From Flavobacterium sp. MDT1-60 (GTDB lineage Bacteria; Bacteroidota; Bacteroidia; Flavobacteriales; Flavobacteriaceae): a stretch of DNA of 64,000 nt. Numbering within the stretch: position 1 is the stretch's first letter; each line of letters opens with the position of its first letter. Positions 20,201 through 28,571 of this stretch are shown one piece after another. The stretch covers positions 5,499,898 to 5,563,897 of the forward strand of contig NZ_CP062159.1 of NCBI RefSeq assembly GCF_014844035.1, written 5' to 3'. The notes under the pieces were generated by a model that ran no database searches, was not told the origin of the DNA, and was given only the letters and a program-made list of their open reading frames with translations. Made by a program: the position numbers and the translations under genes.

Positions 20201-21118
20201 ATTACAACTTCAACCTTAAATAATGATGGATATAGCCCTGCAATGTCATTCAAAACCCTTGGAGAGACTATTTTTAGAGGAAATGCTACTGTAACCAATG
20301 GTCAGTTTGAATTTAGTTTTGTTGTCCCGAGAGACATCCGGATTCCTGTCGATTATGGAAAAATTAGTTTTTATTCGAAAAAGAATCAGCTTTTAGAAAA
20401 TCAATCAGGCTACAGTAACATTATTAAAATTGGGGGAATAAATGAAAATGCACCTCAGGACAATATAAGTCCAAAAGTGAAGTTATATATGAACGACGAA
20501 ACCTTTGTTTCAGGTGGCATTACGAATAGCTCACCTTTTCTTTTGGCGCTATTAGAAGATGAAAATGGTATAAATACCGCGAGTGGAATTGGTCACGATA
20601 TTGTTGCCATTTTAGATGGAGATGTAAGCAATCCGTACATTTTGAATGATTATTATCAAACAAAATTAGACGATTATACGAATGGAAACTTACGTTTTCC
20701 GTTACGAAATCTGTCAGCAGGTATGCACACAATAAGTTTCACAGCCTGGGATGTTTACAACAATCCCGTTACAAGTGAAATACAATTTGTTGTAGTTGGA
20801 GATGAATCATTGACATTAACCCACGTTCTTAATTATCCGAATCCATTTTCAACTTATACTCAATTCTGGTTTTCACATAACAGACCCTACGAACCTCTGG
20901 ATGTACAGGTTCAGGTAATGACTATTACCGGAAAAGTGGTATGGACAAAAAATCAAATCATTACTACTGAAGGTTTTTTATCAAGAGATATAACCTGGGA
21001 TGGAAAAGATGATTTTGGAGACCGAATCGGAAAAGGAGTTTATATTTACAAACTTACTGTCAAATCAAATTTAACAAATAAAAAAGCAGAAAAGTACGAA
21101 AAGCTTGTCATATTATAA
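17282..21118 (+). CDS. porU: Type IX secretion system sortase PorU
   Basis: A 1278-residue C25-family peptidase that removes the C-terminal signal of type IX cargo at the cell surface and attaches it to the anchor. Signal peptide MKQSLILYLFLIPILAFSQ. The caspase-like domain contains the catalytic His789 in NYLGHGGEDG and Cys823 in TITCEFSRFDDP. The C-terminus (from NYPNPFSTYTQFWF, ~1185) is a FlgD-like beta-sandwich related to the type A C-terminal signal, ending in GVYIYKLTVKSN. It forms an operon with porV 41 bp downstream, its known partner in the attachment complex. Confidence 0.95.
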   Translation: MKQSLILYLFLIPILAFSQINGDFTVDWQTKKEMSFGDFKTIVPYFSGNSFRYDISKKSITLLLNLNQSNYSNSSSVQISNIIYESVSISDLGDLSLANIPEKPNETLKIASSREKKEIFISLSPIIKEGNSFKRIRSFSYNLNNNASKNNSTYLTQKPNLIQNSVLANGDWYRFYIERSGVYKISRAFLQSLGFDPSKADPKRIKIYGNGGRMLPLINSTYYPDDLIENAIQIIGESDGVFNNEDYILFYAEGTDNWNTESQTNLNLFDTKSYYYITVIGGDGKRILNLNQPSANTTLELNTFDDYQSHEIDQTNIAHLGRQWFGESFDINQEQEFSFTFPNLDVSIPVKIEVSAASAAFTPTSFAIAANGQSIGTINFNALVSSSDIKFYTGKLPVNTVFTGSESVKIKLTYNNNGVPGSKGYLDYINLIAKRKLLGTGKQFKFQYDLAGSTTGIVNYTIGNASGISQIWDITDLYNVSKIENSNQATFSFKASLGEIRKYIAIDPADYFTPLKENQSKITNQNLKGTIFKNTQNSFQDIDYVIIAPKFLISQAEKLANFHRTYSNLNTKVIALENIYQEFSSGKQDIAAIRNCIKYIYENASSPEKRIKYVNLFGDASFDYKDRIWNNTNIVPIYHSLNSNTIGESSFASDDFYGLMDPDEGNIISFFGGIDIAVGRMLVSDNAQAGEMVNKVLEYHDTKSYGNWRNNVVLVSDDSDQSSDASLQSRQNSLADVIATEKPFFNIDKIILDSYTQEASAGGSRYPKARTDLFNAFEKGALVFNYLGHGGEDGLASERIWEKSDGQNLNNQYKYPLFITITCEFSRFDDPTRPTAGEYTFWNPKGGAISMLTTIRAIGQFNAENFNDNLSKNLLSYGSNQYTTIAEALRISKNENPSYSSNVIFYIGDPALMLAIPKPRINLTKVNDVVISQPIPDLKSLSKIKITGEITDENNTLLSNYNGELATAIFDKLITTSTLNNDGYSPAMSFKTLGETIFRGNATVTNGQFEFSFVVPRDIRIPVDYGKISFYSKKNQLLENQSGYSNIIKIGGINENAPQDNISPKVKLYMNDETFVSGGITNSSPFLLALLEDENGINTASGIGHDIVAILDGDVSNPYILNDYYQTKLDDYTNGNLRFPLRNLSAGMHTISFTAWDVYNNPVTSEIQFVVVGDESLTLTHVLNYPNPFSTYTQFWFSHNRPYEPLDVQVQVMTITGKVVWTKNQIITTEGFLSRDITWDGKDDFGDRIGKGVYIYKLTVKSNLTNKKAEKYEKLVIL

Positions 21119-21159
21119 TAATATATATATTTGTATCATAAATACCATTACCCCTATAA

Positions 21160-22362
21160 ATGAAAAAAATATCACTTTTATTACTTTGTTTTTTAATTGT
21201 TGCAAACGTTAAAGCCCAAGATCGACCTATTACAACAGGAGTTCCATTTTTATTAGTAGCCGCTGATGCTAGAGCAGCAGGTTTGGCAGATCAGGGTGTA
21301 GCAACTTCCGCTGACGCTTATTCTCAACAATGGAATCCTGCGAAATATGCTTTTGCGCTAGACAAGCAAGGTCTCTCAATTAGTTACACACCTTATTTAA
21401 CAGATTTAGCCAATGATATTTCACTTGGTCAACTAACCTATTATAATAGGATTAACGAAAAAAGTGCCTTTGCAGGAAGCTTTCGTTATTTTGGCTTTGG
21501 AGATATCGAACTAAGAACAACAGGAGATCCTAATGAAGCTGCAAGGATAGTATCACCAAACGAATTTGCTTTAGATGGCTCTTACTCTCTAAAACTTAGC
21601 GAAAAATTTTCTATGGCCGTTGCGGGAAGATATATTCGTTCCAATCTAAAAATAGCTTCAGAAGATATTGATGCTTCTGCGGCTAGCTCTTTTGCTGTAG
21701 ATGTTGCCGGATTTTATCAATCAGAAGAAATTGCATACTCAGATTTCAACGGTAGATGGAGAGGTGGTTTTAACATTCAAAATTTAGGACCAAAAATCAG
21801 TTATGACAATGATGATTTGAGTGCTAACTTTTTACCAGCTAATTTACGTTTAGGTGGTGGTTTCGATTTTATATTAGATGATTATAATAAAGTTGGTGTT
21901 AGTGTTGAATTTGCCAAATTATTAGTACCTACTCCTCCGGGACCTGGAACACCAGTCGATGCAAACGGAGATGGAGATTTTACAGATCCGGGAGACATCT
22001 CACAGGAACAAGCCAACACTATCAATTACAACAACTACAATGATATAGGTTGGGTTGAAGGAATTTTTAAATCATTTGGAGATGCTCCGGATGGCTTTAG
22101 CGAAGAATTAAAAGAAATCACTTATAGCGTAGCCGGAGAATATATGTATCAGGACTCATTTGCTGTAAGAGCAGGTTATTTCCATGAAAGCCCACAAAAA
22201 GGGGCAAGACAATTTTTCTCTTTAGGCGCTGGTTTCAAATATAATATCGTAAAAATCGATGTCTCTTATTTATTCTCAACTTCAAAAGTTAAAAATCCGT
22301 TAGAAAATACACTTCGTTTTTCTTTAACGTTTAACTTTGGCGACAAATACGAAGAATATTAA
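21160..22362 (+). CDS. porV: Type IX secretion outer-membrane shuttle protein PorV
   Basis: A 400-residue FadL-like outer-membrane barrel (LptO/PorV) that carries cargo from the SprA translocon to PorU. Signal peptide MKKISLLLLCFLIVANVKAQ; typical start of the mature protein PITTGVPFLLVAADARAAG; barrel strands to the end (NTLRFSLTFNFGDKYEEY). A calcium-loop-like insert, DANGDGDFTDPGD, is visible near residue 270. It is cotranscribed with porU and followed by a strong terminator. Confidence 0.95.
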   Translation: MKKISLLLLCFLIVANVKAQDRPITTGVPFLLVAADARAAGLADQGVATSADAYSQQWNPAKYAFALDKQGLSISYTPYLTDLANDISLGQLTYYNRINEKSAFAGSFRYFGFGDIELRTTGDPNEAARIVSPNEFALDGSYSLKLSEKFSMAVAGRYIRSNLKIASEDIDASAASSFAVDVAGFYQSEEIAYSDFNGRWRGGFNIQNLGPKISYDNDDLSANFLPANLRLGGGFDFILDDYNKVGVSVEFAKLLVPTPPGPGTPVDANGDGDFTDPGDISQEQANTINYNNYNDIGWVEGIFKSFGDAPDGFSEELKEITYSVAGEYMYQDSFAVRAGYFHESPQKGARQFFSLGAGFKYNIVKIDVSYLFSTSKVKNPLENTLRFSLTFNFGDKYEEY

Positions 22363-22387
22363 AAAGACAAAATAAAAAAACAATAAC

Positions 22388-22427
22388 AATCCAAATTTCT
22401 ATTTTTTAGGAATTTGGATTTTTTTTC
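22388..22427 (+). terminator. Terminator after porV, close to the cdd start
   Basis: Arms AATCCAAATT (22388-22397) and AATTTGGATT (22411-22420) followed by a T run. It ends only 12 bp before the cdd start codon, which leaves no room for a separate cdd promoter downstream of it. Confidence 0.8.
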
Positions 22428-22438
22428 CCATAAAAATA

Positions 22439-22921
22439 ATGAAAGAAATAAGCGTTACATCATCATTTATAGTATATGATAATTTAAAAGAACTTTCAGC
22501 TGAAATTCAGGATTTAATGAATCAGGCTGTTGAAATTCGCAAAAAAGCATACGCCCCTTATTCTCAGTTTAGAGTTGGTGCAGCATTACTTTTAGACAAT
22601 GGAAAAATAGTTTTAGGCTCAAATCAGGAAAATGCAGCTTACCCTTCAGGTTTATGTGCTGAACGTGTAGCCATTTTTTATGCCGGCAGCGTTTATCCGG
22701 AAGCTAAAATCTTAAAAATGGCCATTACAGCAGCTTCAGATACGAATAAAACTACAGCTCCAATTCCACCATGTGGCTCTTGCCGACAATCAATCGCAGA
22801 ATACGAAATCAAGCAGGAGACCCCTATAGAAATCTATTTCATGGGTGAAATAGGCGAAGTTTACCAATCAGCATCCCTAAAAAATTTGCTTCCTTTTATG
22901 TTTGATAAAAAGTTCTTGTAA
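22439..22921 (+). CDS. cdd: Cytidine deaminase
   Basis: A 160-residue zinc enzyme that deaminates cytidine and deoxycytidine to the uridine forms in pyrimidine salvage. Motifs: KKAYAPYSQFRVGAALL, NQENAAYPSGLCAERVAIF (Cys ligand and catalytic Glu) and PPCGSCRQSIAEYE (two Cys ligands). The first ~30 residues are an extension common in Bacteroidota. The ATG lies just after the porV terminator, so expression may depend on readthrough or on a promoter within the hairpin. Confidence 0.95.
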   Translation: MKEISVTSSFIVYDNLKELSAEIQDLMNQAVEIRKKAYAPYSQFRVGAALLLDNGKIVLGSNQENAAYPSGLCAERVAIFYAGSVYPEAKILKMAITAASDTNKTTAPIPPCGSCRQSIAEYEIKQETPIEIYFMGEIGEVYQSASLKNLLPFMFDKKFL

Positions 22922-22971
22922 AAAAAAGCCAAAAAGTAGCGTTTAAATTTTAGTTCTTAAATGTAATGTCT

Positions 22972-22979
22972 TATTTTTG
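22972..22979 (+). promoter_or_regulatory. -7 promoter box of pdhA
   Basis: TATTTTTG, an exact match to TAnnTTTG. A TTG inside it (22977-22979) opens an in-frame extension of pdhA, which must therefore be untranslated. No TTG was found at the -33 distance. Confidence 0.6.
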
Positions 22980-23078
22980 CATCCCGACCTTTCGGGCGCA
23001 AATTTGTGGGAGGAAACTATTTTGCGTTATAGGCAACAATTGATAACACAAACAACTTTAGCAAAAGAAAGAATTCAG

Positions 23079-24077
23079 ATGAAAGAAGTTACAAAAGAAG
23101 TATATTTAAAGTGGTACGAAGACATGCTGCTTTGGAGAAAGTTTGAAGACAAACTTGCAGCATTATACATTCAACAAAAAGTTAGAGGTTTTCTACACTT
23201 ATATAATGGTCAGGAAGCTGTATTAGCAGGTGCTTTGCACGCTATGGATTTGACCAAAGATAAAATGATTACTGCTTACAGAAACCACGTACAGCCAATT
23301 GGTATGGGCGTTGATCCTCGACGTGTAATGGCTGAGCTTTTAGGAAAAGCAACAGGAACCTCTAAAGGTATGGGAGGTTCTATGCACATTTTCTCTAAAG
23401 AACACCGTTTTTACGGAGGACACGGAATCGTAGGTGGACAAATTCCGGTAGGAGCTGGTTTAGCTTTTGCTGATAAATATTTTGAAACTGGCGGTGTTAC
23501 CATGACTTACTTTGGTGATGGAGCTGCAAGACAAGGTTCATTACACGAAGCTTTTAACATGGCTATGCTATGGAAACTACCAGTTGTATTTATCGTTGAA
23601 AACAACGGTTATGCAATGGGAACTTCTGTTGAAAGAACTGCAAATCACACTGACATCTGGAAACTTGGTTTAGGATATGAAATGCCTTGCGGACCAGTTG
23701 ATGGAATGAATCCTGTAAAAGTTGCTGAAGCAATGACTGAAGCAATTGAAAGAGCTCGTCGCGGAGACGGACCAACTTTCCTTGAAATGAAAACGTACCG
23801 TTACAGAGGACACTCTATGTCTGATGCACAATTATACCGTTCTAAAGAAGAGGTTGAAGAGTACAAAAAAATTGACCCTATTACACAAGTTTTAGATGTA
23901 ATTATGGATCAAAAATATGCTACAGAAGAAGAAATTGAAGCAATTGATCAAAGAGTGAAAGACTTGGTTGAAGAATGTGTGAAATTCGCTGAAGAATCTC
24001 CATATCCTGAATTACAACAATTATACGATGTAGTATACGCACAAGAAGACTATCCATTTACACCTCATAAACTATAA
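23079..24077 (+). CDS. pdhA: Pyruvate dehydrogenase E1 component, alpha subunit
   Basis: The 332-residue thiamine-diphosphate subunit that decarboxylates pyruvate and passes the acetyl group to the lipoyl domains of E2. The ATG at 23079 (MKEVTKEVYLKWYEDMLLW) fits the family; a longer frame from TTG at 22977 overlaps the promoter. Visible motifs: YNGQEAVLAG, TAYRNHVQPIGMG, the ThDP loop YFGDGAARQGSLHEAFNMA...ENN, and the loop YRYRGHSMSDAQLYRSKEEV. The E2 gene follows after 6 bp. No E1-beta gene is in the window, so pdhB must lie elsewhere. Confidence 0.95.
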   Translation: MKEVTKEVYLKWYEDMLLWRKFEDKLAALYIQQKVRGFLHLYNGQEAVLAGALHAMDLTKDKMITAYRNHVQPIGMGVDPRRVMAELLGKATGTSKGMGGSMHIFSKEHRFYGGHGIVGGQIPVGAGLAFADKYFETGGVTMTYFGDGAARQGSLHEAFNMAMLWKLPVVFIVENNGYAMGTSVERTANHTDIWKLGLGYEMPCGPVDGMNPVKVAEAMTEAIERARRGDGPTFLEMKTYRYRGHSMSDAQLYRSKEEVEEYKKIDPITQVLDVIMDQKYATEEEIEAIDQRVKDLVEECVKFAEESPYPELQQLYDVVYAQEDYPFTPHKL

Positions 24078-24083
24078 TATATT

Positions 24084-25730
24084 ATGGCGATAAAAGTAAC
24101 AATGCCTCGTTTGAGCGATACTATGACGGAAGGAACGGTAGCGACTTGGTTAAAAAAAGTAGGCGACAAAATCAGTGAAGGAGATATCCTTGCTGAAATT
24201 GAAACAGACAAAGCAACAATGGAGTTCGAATCTTTTAACGAAGGAACTCTTTTACATATTGGAATTCAGGCTGGAGAAACTGCTCCTGTTGATTCATTAT
24301 TAGCAATTATTGGAAACGAAGGAGAAGACATTTCAGCTTTATTGGCTGGTGGTGATGCACCTGCTGCCGAAGCTCCAAAAGCAGAAGCTGCTCCTGCTGC
24401 TGAAGTAAAAACAGAAACTGCTGCTCCTGCAAAAGCTGCTGCTGTATTACCTAAAGGTGTTGTAGTTGTAACTATGCCTCGTTTGAGTGATACAATGACA
24501 GAAGGAACAGTTGCAACCTGGTTGAAAAAAGTAGGTGATGCTGTTGCTGAAGGCGATATTTTAGCTGAAATTGAAACAGACAAAGCTACAATGGAGTTTG
24601 AGTCTTTCAATGAAGGAACATTATTATACATTGGAATTCAGGAAGGAAATACAGCTCCTGTTGATAGCTTATTAGCAATCATTGGACCTGCCGGAACTGA
24701 TATTTCCGGAATTGCTGAAAACTATACTGCCGGAGGTGCTGCAACTGCAAGTGCTCCTGCAACTGAAGAAAAAGCTGCCCCTGCTGCTGAAAAAGCAACT
24801 GAAGCAACTGCTGATACTTCATCAAACGGAGGAAGAATCTTAGCTTCACCATTAGCTAAGAAAATTGCTTCTGACAAAGGAATCCAATTAACTCAGGTTA
24901 AAGGATCTGGAGAAAACGGACGTATCGTTAAAAGCGATATTGAAAACTTTACTCCATCTGCACAAACTCAGCCTGCTGCAACTTCTGCTGCTAAACCGCA
25001 AGAAGCCACTGCTCCTGCTGCTCCAAAAGTATTTGTTCCTGCCGGAGAAGTTTTCACAGAAGAGATCAAAAACTCTCAAATGCGTAAAATTATCGCAAAA
25101 CGTCTTGCTGAATCATTATTTACTGCACCTCACTACAACTTAGTGATCGAAGTAAGTATGGACGAAGCAATGGGCGCAAGAGCGACAATCAATACTGTTC
25201 CTGATACAAAAGTATCTTTCAACGATATGGTAATTAAAGCTTGTGCTTTAGCCTTGAAAAAACATCCAAAAATTAACTCTCAATGGAAAGAAGATGCTAT
25301 CATCATCAACCACCACGTTAATATTGGAGTCGCCGTAGCTGTTGAAGACGGATTAGTAGTTCCTGTATTGAAATTTACAGATGCTATGAGTTTATCTCAA
25401 ATTGGTGCTTCAGTAAGAGATCTTGCAGGAAGAGCTAAAAACAAAAAATTAGGACCACAAGAAATGGAAGGAAGTACTTTTACAGTATCTAACCTTGGAA
25501 TGTTTGGTATCACTGAATTCAATTCAATTATCAACCAACCAAACTCTGCTATCCTTTCTGTAGGTGCTATTGTTGAGAAACCAGTAGTTAAAAACGGTCA
25601 GATTGTAGTTGGAAACACAATGATGTTATCATTAGCTTGTGACCACAGAACAATTGACGGTGCAACTGGCGCTCAGTTCTTACAAACATTAAAACAATAC
25701 ATCGAAAGCCCAGTTACAATGTTGGCATAA
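24084..25730 (+). CDS. pdhC: Dihydrolipoamide acetyltransferase, pyruvate dehydrogenase E2
   Basis: The 548-residue core of the pyruvate dehydrogenase complex. It has two nearly identical lipoyl domains (~3-77 and ~128-203, each with the lipoylated Lys in ETDKATMEFES), joined by Ala/Pro/Glu-rich linkers. The E1/E3-binding domain is at ~248-285 (SPLAKKIASDKGIQLTQVKG) and the catalytic domain at ~310-548, with active-site LACDHRTIDGATGAQFL. The two lipoyl domains look like a recent internal duplication at DNA level. Translationally coupled to pdhA. Confidence 0.95.
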   Translation: MAIKVTMPRLSDTMTEGTVATWLKKVGDKISEGDILAEIETDKATMEFESFNEGTLLHIGIQAGETAPVDSLLAIIGNEGEDISALLAGGDAPAAEAPKAEAAPAAEVKTETAAPAKAAAVLPKGVVVVTMPRLSDTMTEGTVATWLKKVGDAVAEGDILAEIETDKATMEFESFNEGTLLYIGIQEGNTAPVDSLLAIIGPAGTDISGIAENYTAGGAATASAPATEEKAAPAAEKATEATADTSSNGGRILASPLAKKIASDKGIQLTQVKGSGENGRIVKSDIENFTPSAQTQPAATSAAKPQEATAPAAPKVFVPAGEVFTEEIKNSQMRKIIAKRLAESLFTAPHYNLVIEVSMDEAMGARATINTVPDTKVSFNDMVIKACALALKKHPKINSQWKEDAIIINHHVNIGVAVAVEDGLVVPVLKFTDAMSLSQIGASVRDLAGRAKNKKLGPQEMEGSTFTVSNLGMFGITEFNSIINQPNSAILSVGAIVEKPVVKNGQIVVGNTMMLSLACDHRTIDGATGAQFLQTLKQYIESPVTMLA

Positions 25731-25782
25731 CTCTTTGTCAACCTGAGCGTCCCGAGGCTTCGGGAGAAGGTAATTTATATTT

Positions 25783-25817
25783 AAATCCCGTTTTGTTTAC
25801 GCAAAACGGGATTTTTT
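25783..25817 (+). terminator. Terminator after pdhA-pdhC
   Basis: Arms AAATCCCGTTTTG and CAAAACGGGATTT with a T run. A smaller GC hairpin (CCCGAGGCTTCGGG, 25751-25764) lies just upstream and is part of a REP-like sequence. Confidence 0.85.
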
Positions 25818-25853
25818 ATTTAATTTCATCCTCAAAATTCAATACTTCATAAA

Positions 25854-27704
25854 ATGAAAAAACTAATGCTTGTAACTTTATTTCTGACAGCAATTGCCTG
25901 CCAGAAAAAAGATCAAACCGAAAAACCAGCAGTTGTTACAGACGAACATACTTTCTCTAAACCAGAACTTGCTGTAGTAAAACATTTAGATCTCGACATC
26001 AAAGTTGATTTTGGCACACAGACTATTTCAGGAAAAGCTTCCTGGAAAATTGATAATGTAAGCAAAGGAAATGAAATTATCTTCGACGAGAATACTCTTA
26101 ACATTACCAAAGTAACTTTAGGAGACGAAGAAAAAGAAACCAAATTTGAACTTGGAAAGGAAGTTGAATTCCACGGAAAACCACTTCACATTACAATTGA
26201 GCCAAACACAACTAAAGTAAATATCTATTATAGCACAACCAAAGATGCTATTGCACTCCAGTGGTTGAATCCACAACAAACTGCGGATAAAAAGAAACCT
26301 TTTTTATTCTCTCAGGGAGAAAGCATTTGGTCACGCACATGGATTCCATGTCAGGATTCTCCGGGAATCCGTTTTACTTATAATGCAAAAGTTACGGTTC
26401 CTAAAGATTTAATGGCTGTAATGAGCGCTTCAGTAAATCCGCAGAAAAAGAATGATATCGGCGTTTATACTTTTAAACAAGACAAAGCAATTCCGTCTTA
26501 TTTAATGGCAATTGCTGTTGGAGATATTGAATTCAAATCAATTGACAATAGAACTGGTGTTTACGCGGAACCTTCTTTAATAAATAAAGCAGCCTGGGAA
26601 TTTGCTGAACTAGGAAAAATGGTTCATGCTGCTGAAAAACTTTACGGTCCATACCGTTGGGGACGCTATGATGTCTTGGTTTTACCTCCAAGTTTTCCTT
26701 ATGGCGGAATGGAAAATCCAAACCTGACTTTCTTAACTCCTGGCGTTATCGCAGGCGATCGTTCATTGACAAGTTTATTGGCTCATGAACTAGGCCATAG
26801 TTGGAGTGGAAACTTAGTTACCAATGCAACCTGGGATGATATTTGGTTAAATGAAGGATTCACAACTTATGTTGAACACAGAATTGGAGAAGAAATTTTC
26901 GGCAAAAAAGAAGCTGAAATGCAGGATGTTTTAACTCGTAAAGATTTGGACGATAATATCGCTGAATATGGGACAACAAATCCAGATACAAGATTAAAAG
27001 TAAGTCTTACAAACAGAAACCCGGATGATGGCATTAGTCAAATTCCTTATGTAAAAGGATACAACTTCTTAAAAGTACTTGAACAAGCTGTTGGACGTGA
27101 AAAATTCGATCCATTTATTAAAAATTATTTTGATGCACATGCTTTTCAATCTATTACAACAGAAGACTTTGTAAAATATCTAAAAGAAAATCTTATTAAA
27201 GATGACAAAGCTCTGGCTGATAAAATCAAATTAGATGATTGGATTTATAAACCGGGAGTTCCGTCAAATATTACTGCTGTTTCTTCTGAAGATTTTACAG
27301 CAATAGATAATATCCAGAAAAACTGGAGAACAACCGGCATTAAAGGATTGAGTCAAAAAATAAAATCAACTACAGAAAAACAGCATTTTATAGATTACTT
27401 ACCAGCGGATATTACTGCTGAAGAAATGACTTCAATTGATAATGAATTCAGTTTTACTAAAAATGGAAACTTCGTTATTAAACGTCAATGGTTCATTCAG
27501 GCAATACGTCATCAGTATAAAACGGCTTATCCTGCAATCGAGCAGTTTATGATTGCAACAAGCAGAACGGGTTCATTGATGTCACTTTATAAAGAATTGG
27601 TAAAAACTCCTGAAGGAAAAGTTTGGGCAAAACAGATGTTTGACAAGGCAAAATCCGGATATCATGCCACAACTGTACAAGCAGTTGAAGGCGTTTTAAA
27701 ATAG
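25854..27704 (+). CDS. M1-family zinc metallopeptidase lipoprotein
   Basis: A 616-residue aminopeptidase of family M1, of the leukotriene-A4-hydrolase/aminopeptidase-B type. The lipobox (AIAC, Cys16) puts it in the envelope. The N-terminal beta-domain precedes the substrate loop GGMENPNLTF, and the zinc site is HELGHSW with the third ligand 18 residues later in NEGFTTYVE. The C-terminal ~150 residues form the helical ARM-like domain (SLYKELVKTPEGKVWAKQMF). Length matches the family. It probably trims peptides from the periplasm or surface for nutrition. Monocistronic between two terminators. Confidence 0.93.
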   Translation: MKKLMLVTLFLTAIACQKKDQTEKPAVVTDEHTFSKPELAVVKHLDLDIKVDFGTQTISGKASWKIDNVSKGNEIIFDENTLNITKVTLGDEEKETKFELGKEVEFHGKPLHITIEPNTTKVNIYYSTTKDAIALQWLNPQQTADKKKPFLFSQGESIWSRTWIPCQDSPGIRFTYNAKVTVPKDLMAVMSASVNPQKKNDIGVYTFKQDKAIPSYLMAIAVGDIEFKSIDNRTGVYAEPSLINKAAWEFAELGKMVHAAEKLYGPYRWGRYDVLVLPPSFPYGGMENPNLTFLTPGVIAGDRSLTSLLAHELGHSWSGNLVTNATWDDIWLNEGFTTYVEHRIGEEIFGKKEAEMQDVLTRKDLDDNIAEYGTTNPDTRLKVSLTNRNPDDGISQIPYVKGYNFLKVLEQAVGREKFDPFIKNYFDAHAFQSITTEDFVKYLKENLIKDDKALADKIKLDDWIYKPGVPSNITAVSSEDFTAIDNIQKNWRTTGIKGLSQKIKSTTEKQHFIDYLPADITAEEMTSIDNEFSFTKNGNFVIKRQWFIQAIRHQYKTAYPAIEQFMIATSRTGSLMSLYKELVKTPEGKVWAKQMFDKAKSGYHATTVQAVEGVLK

Positions 27705-27715
27705 TCTTCAGTCGC

Positions 27716-27776
27716 AGTCTCAGTTTTTAAGATTACAGCTTAACGTTTATTCCCACTGAGACTGAAAACTGAGACT
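27716..27776. repeat. Intergenic inverted-repeat element, copy 1
   Basis: AGTCTCAGTTTT (27716-27727) pairs with AAAACTGAGACT (27765-27776). Further ACTGAGACTGAAAACTGAG units surround it. A diverged relative is at 47720-47785. No coding potential. Confidence 0.55.
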
Positions 27777-27785
27777 GAGACTAAA

Positions 27786-27826
27786 AAAAAATCCTCGATT
27801 ACGATATGTAATCGGGGATTTTTTTG
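27786..27826 (+). terminator. Terminator after the M1 peptidase
   Basis: AATCCTCGATTAC pairs with GTAATCGGGGATT (one G-T pair) and runs into seven Ts. Confidence 0.85.
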
Positions 27827-27955
27827 TTTTAAATGACTGAGGGAAAATTATCCATCACATAGCGTTAATTCTCCATGTTCTAAAATCTGTAATCGTCGCA
27901 CCTTTGTAGTGTCAAAAGACAACAAATAAATAATAACATAAAAAAATTAAATAAA

Positions 27956-28507
27956 ATGACACGATTAACAGCATTAAACCCAGAAGAAGTAACAGGAAAA
28001 ACAAAAGATTTATTCAACGCTGTACAAGCTAAACTAGGAGTTGTTCCAAACATGATGAGAACAATGGGAAATTCTCCGGCAGTACTGGAAGGCTATTTAA
28101 ACTTAAGCGGTGCTTTGAGTCACGGAAAATTAAGCGCAAGAACCGGCGAATTATTAGCCTTAACAATTTCAGAAAAAAATTCTTGTGATTATTGCGTAGC
28201 AGCTCACACTTTCATTGGAGGAAAATTATTAAAAACTGATCCACAAGTTTTACAAGATGCAAGAACAGGAGATTCAGCCGATGCAAAAACTGATGCAATT
28301 TTAAAATTCGCTAAAACATTAGTAAGTAAAAATGGTTTAGTAAGCAACGAAGATGTAGATGCAGTAAAAAATGCAGGAGTTTCAGATGCTGAAATTGCAG
28401 AAACTGTTGCTCACGTTGCTTTGAATGTTTTAACCAACTATTTCAACAACACAGCCAACACTGAAATTGATTTCCCTGCAGTTCCAAGTTTAGAACTACA
28501 AAACTAA
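27956..28507 (+). CDS. AhpD-like / carboxymuconolactone decarboxylase family protein
   Basis: A 183-residue all-helical protein of the AhpD alkylhydroperoxidase-like family. The redox motif CDYCVAAH (residues ~78-85) has the Cys-x-x-Cys pair and the following His expected for a peroxidase of this type. The start TRLTALNPEEVTGKTKDLFN and the segment PNMMRTMGNSPAVLEGYLNL are typical of peroxidase-related members. A near-consensus -7 box (CACCTTTG, 27899-27906) precedes it. The AraC-type regulator 64 bp downstream on the same strand may control it. Confidence 0.85.
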   Translation: MTRLTALNPEEVTGKTKDLFNAVQAKLGVVPNMMRTMGNSPAVLEGYLNLSGALSHGKLSARTGELLALTISEKNSCDYCVAAHTFIGGKLLKTDPQVLQDARTGDSADAKTDAILKFAKTLVSKNGLVSNEDVDAVKNAGVSDAEIAETVAHVALNVLTNYFNNTANTEIDFPAVPSLELQN

Positions 28508-28571
28508 TTCAGCAAAAAGCAATTTATAAAGATAGTTGTGAATTCATTCATGACTATCTTTATATTTTTAA

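Noticed and set aside
23079..25730. Complete pyruvate dehydrogenase operon
   Set aside because: Only E1-alpha and E2 are present; E1-beta and E3 are not in the window.
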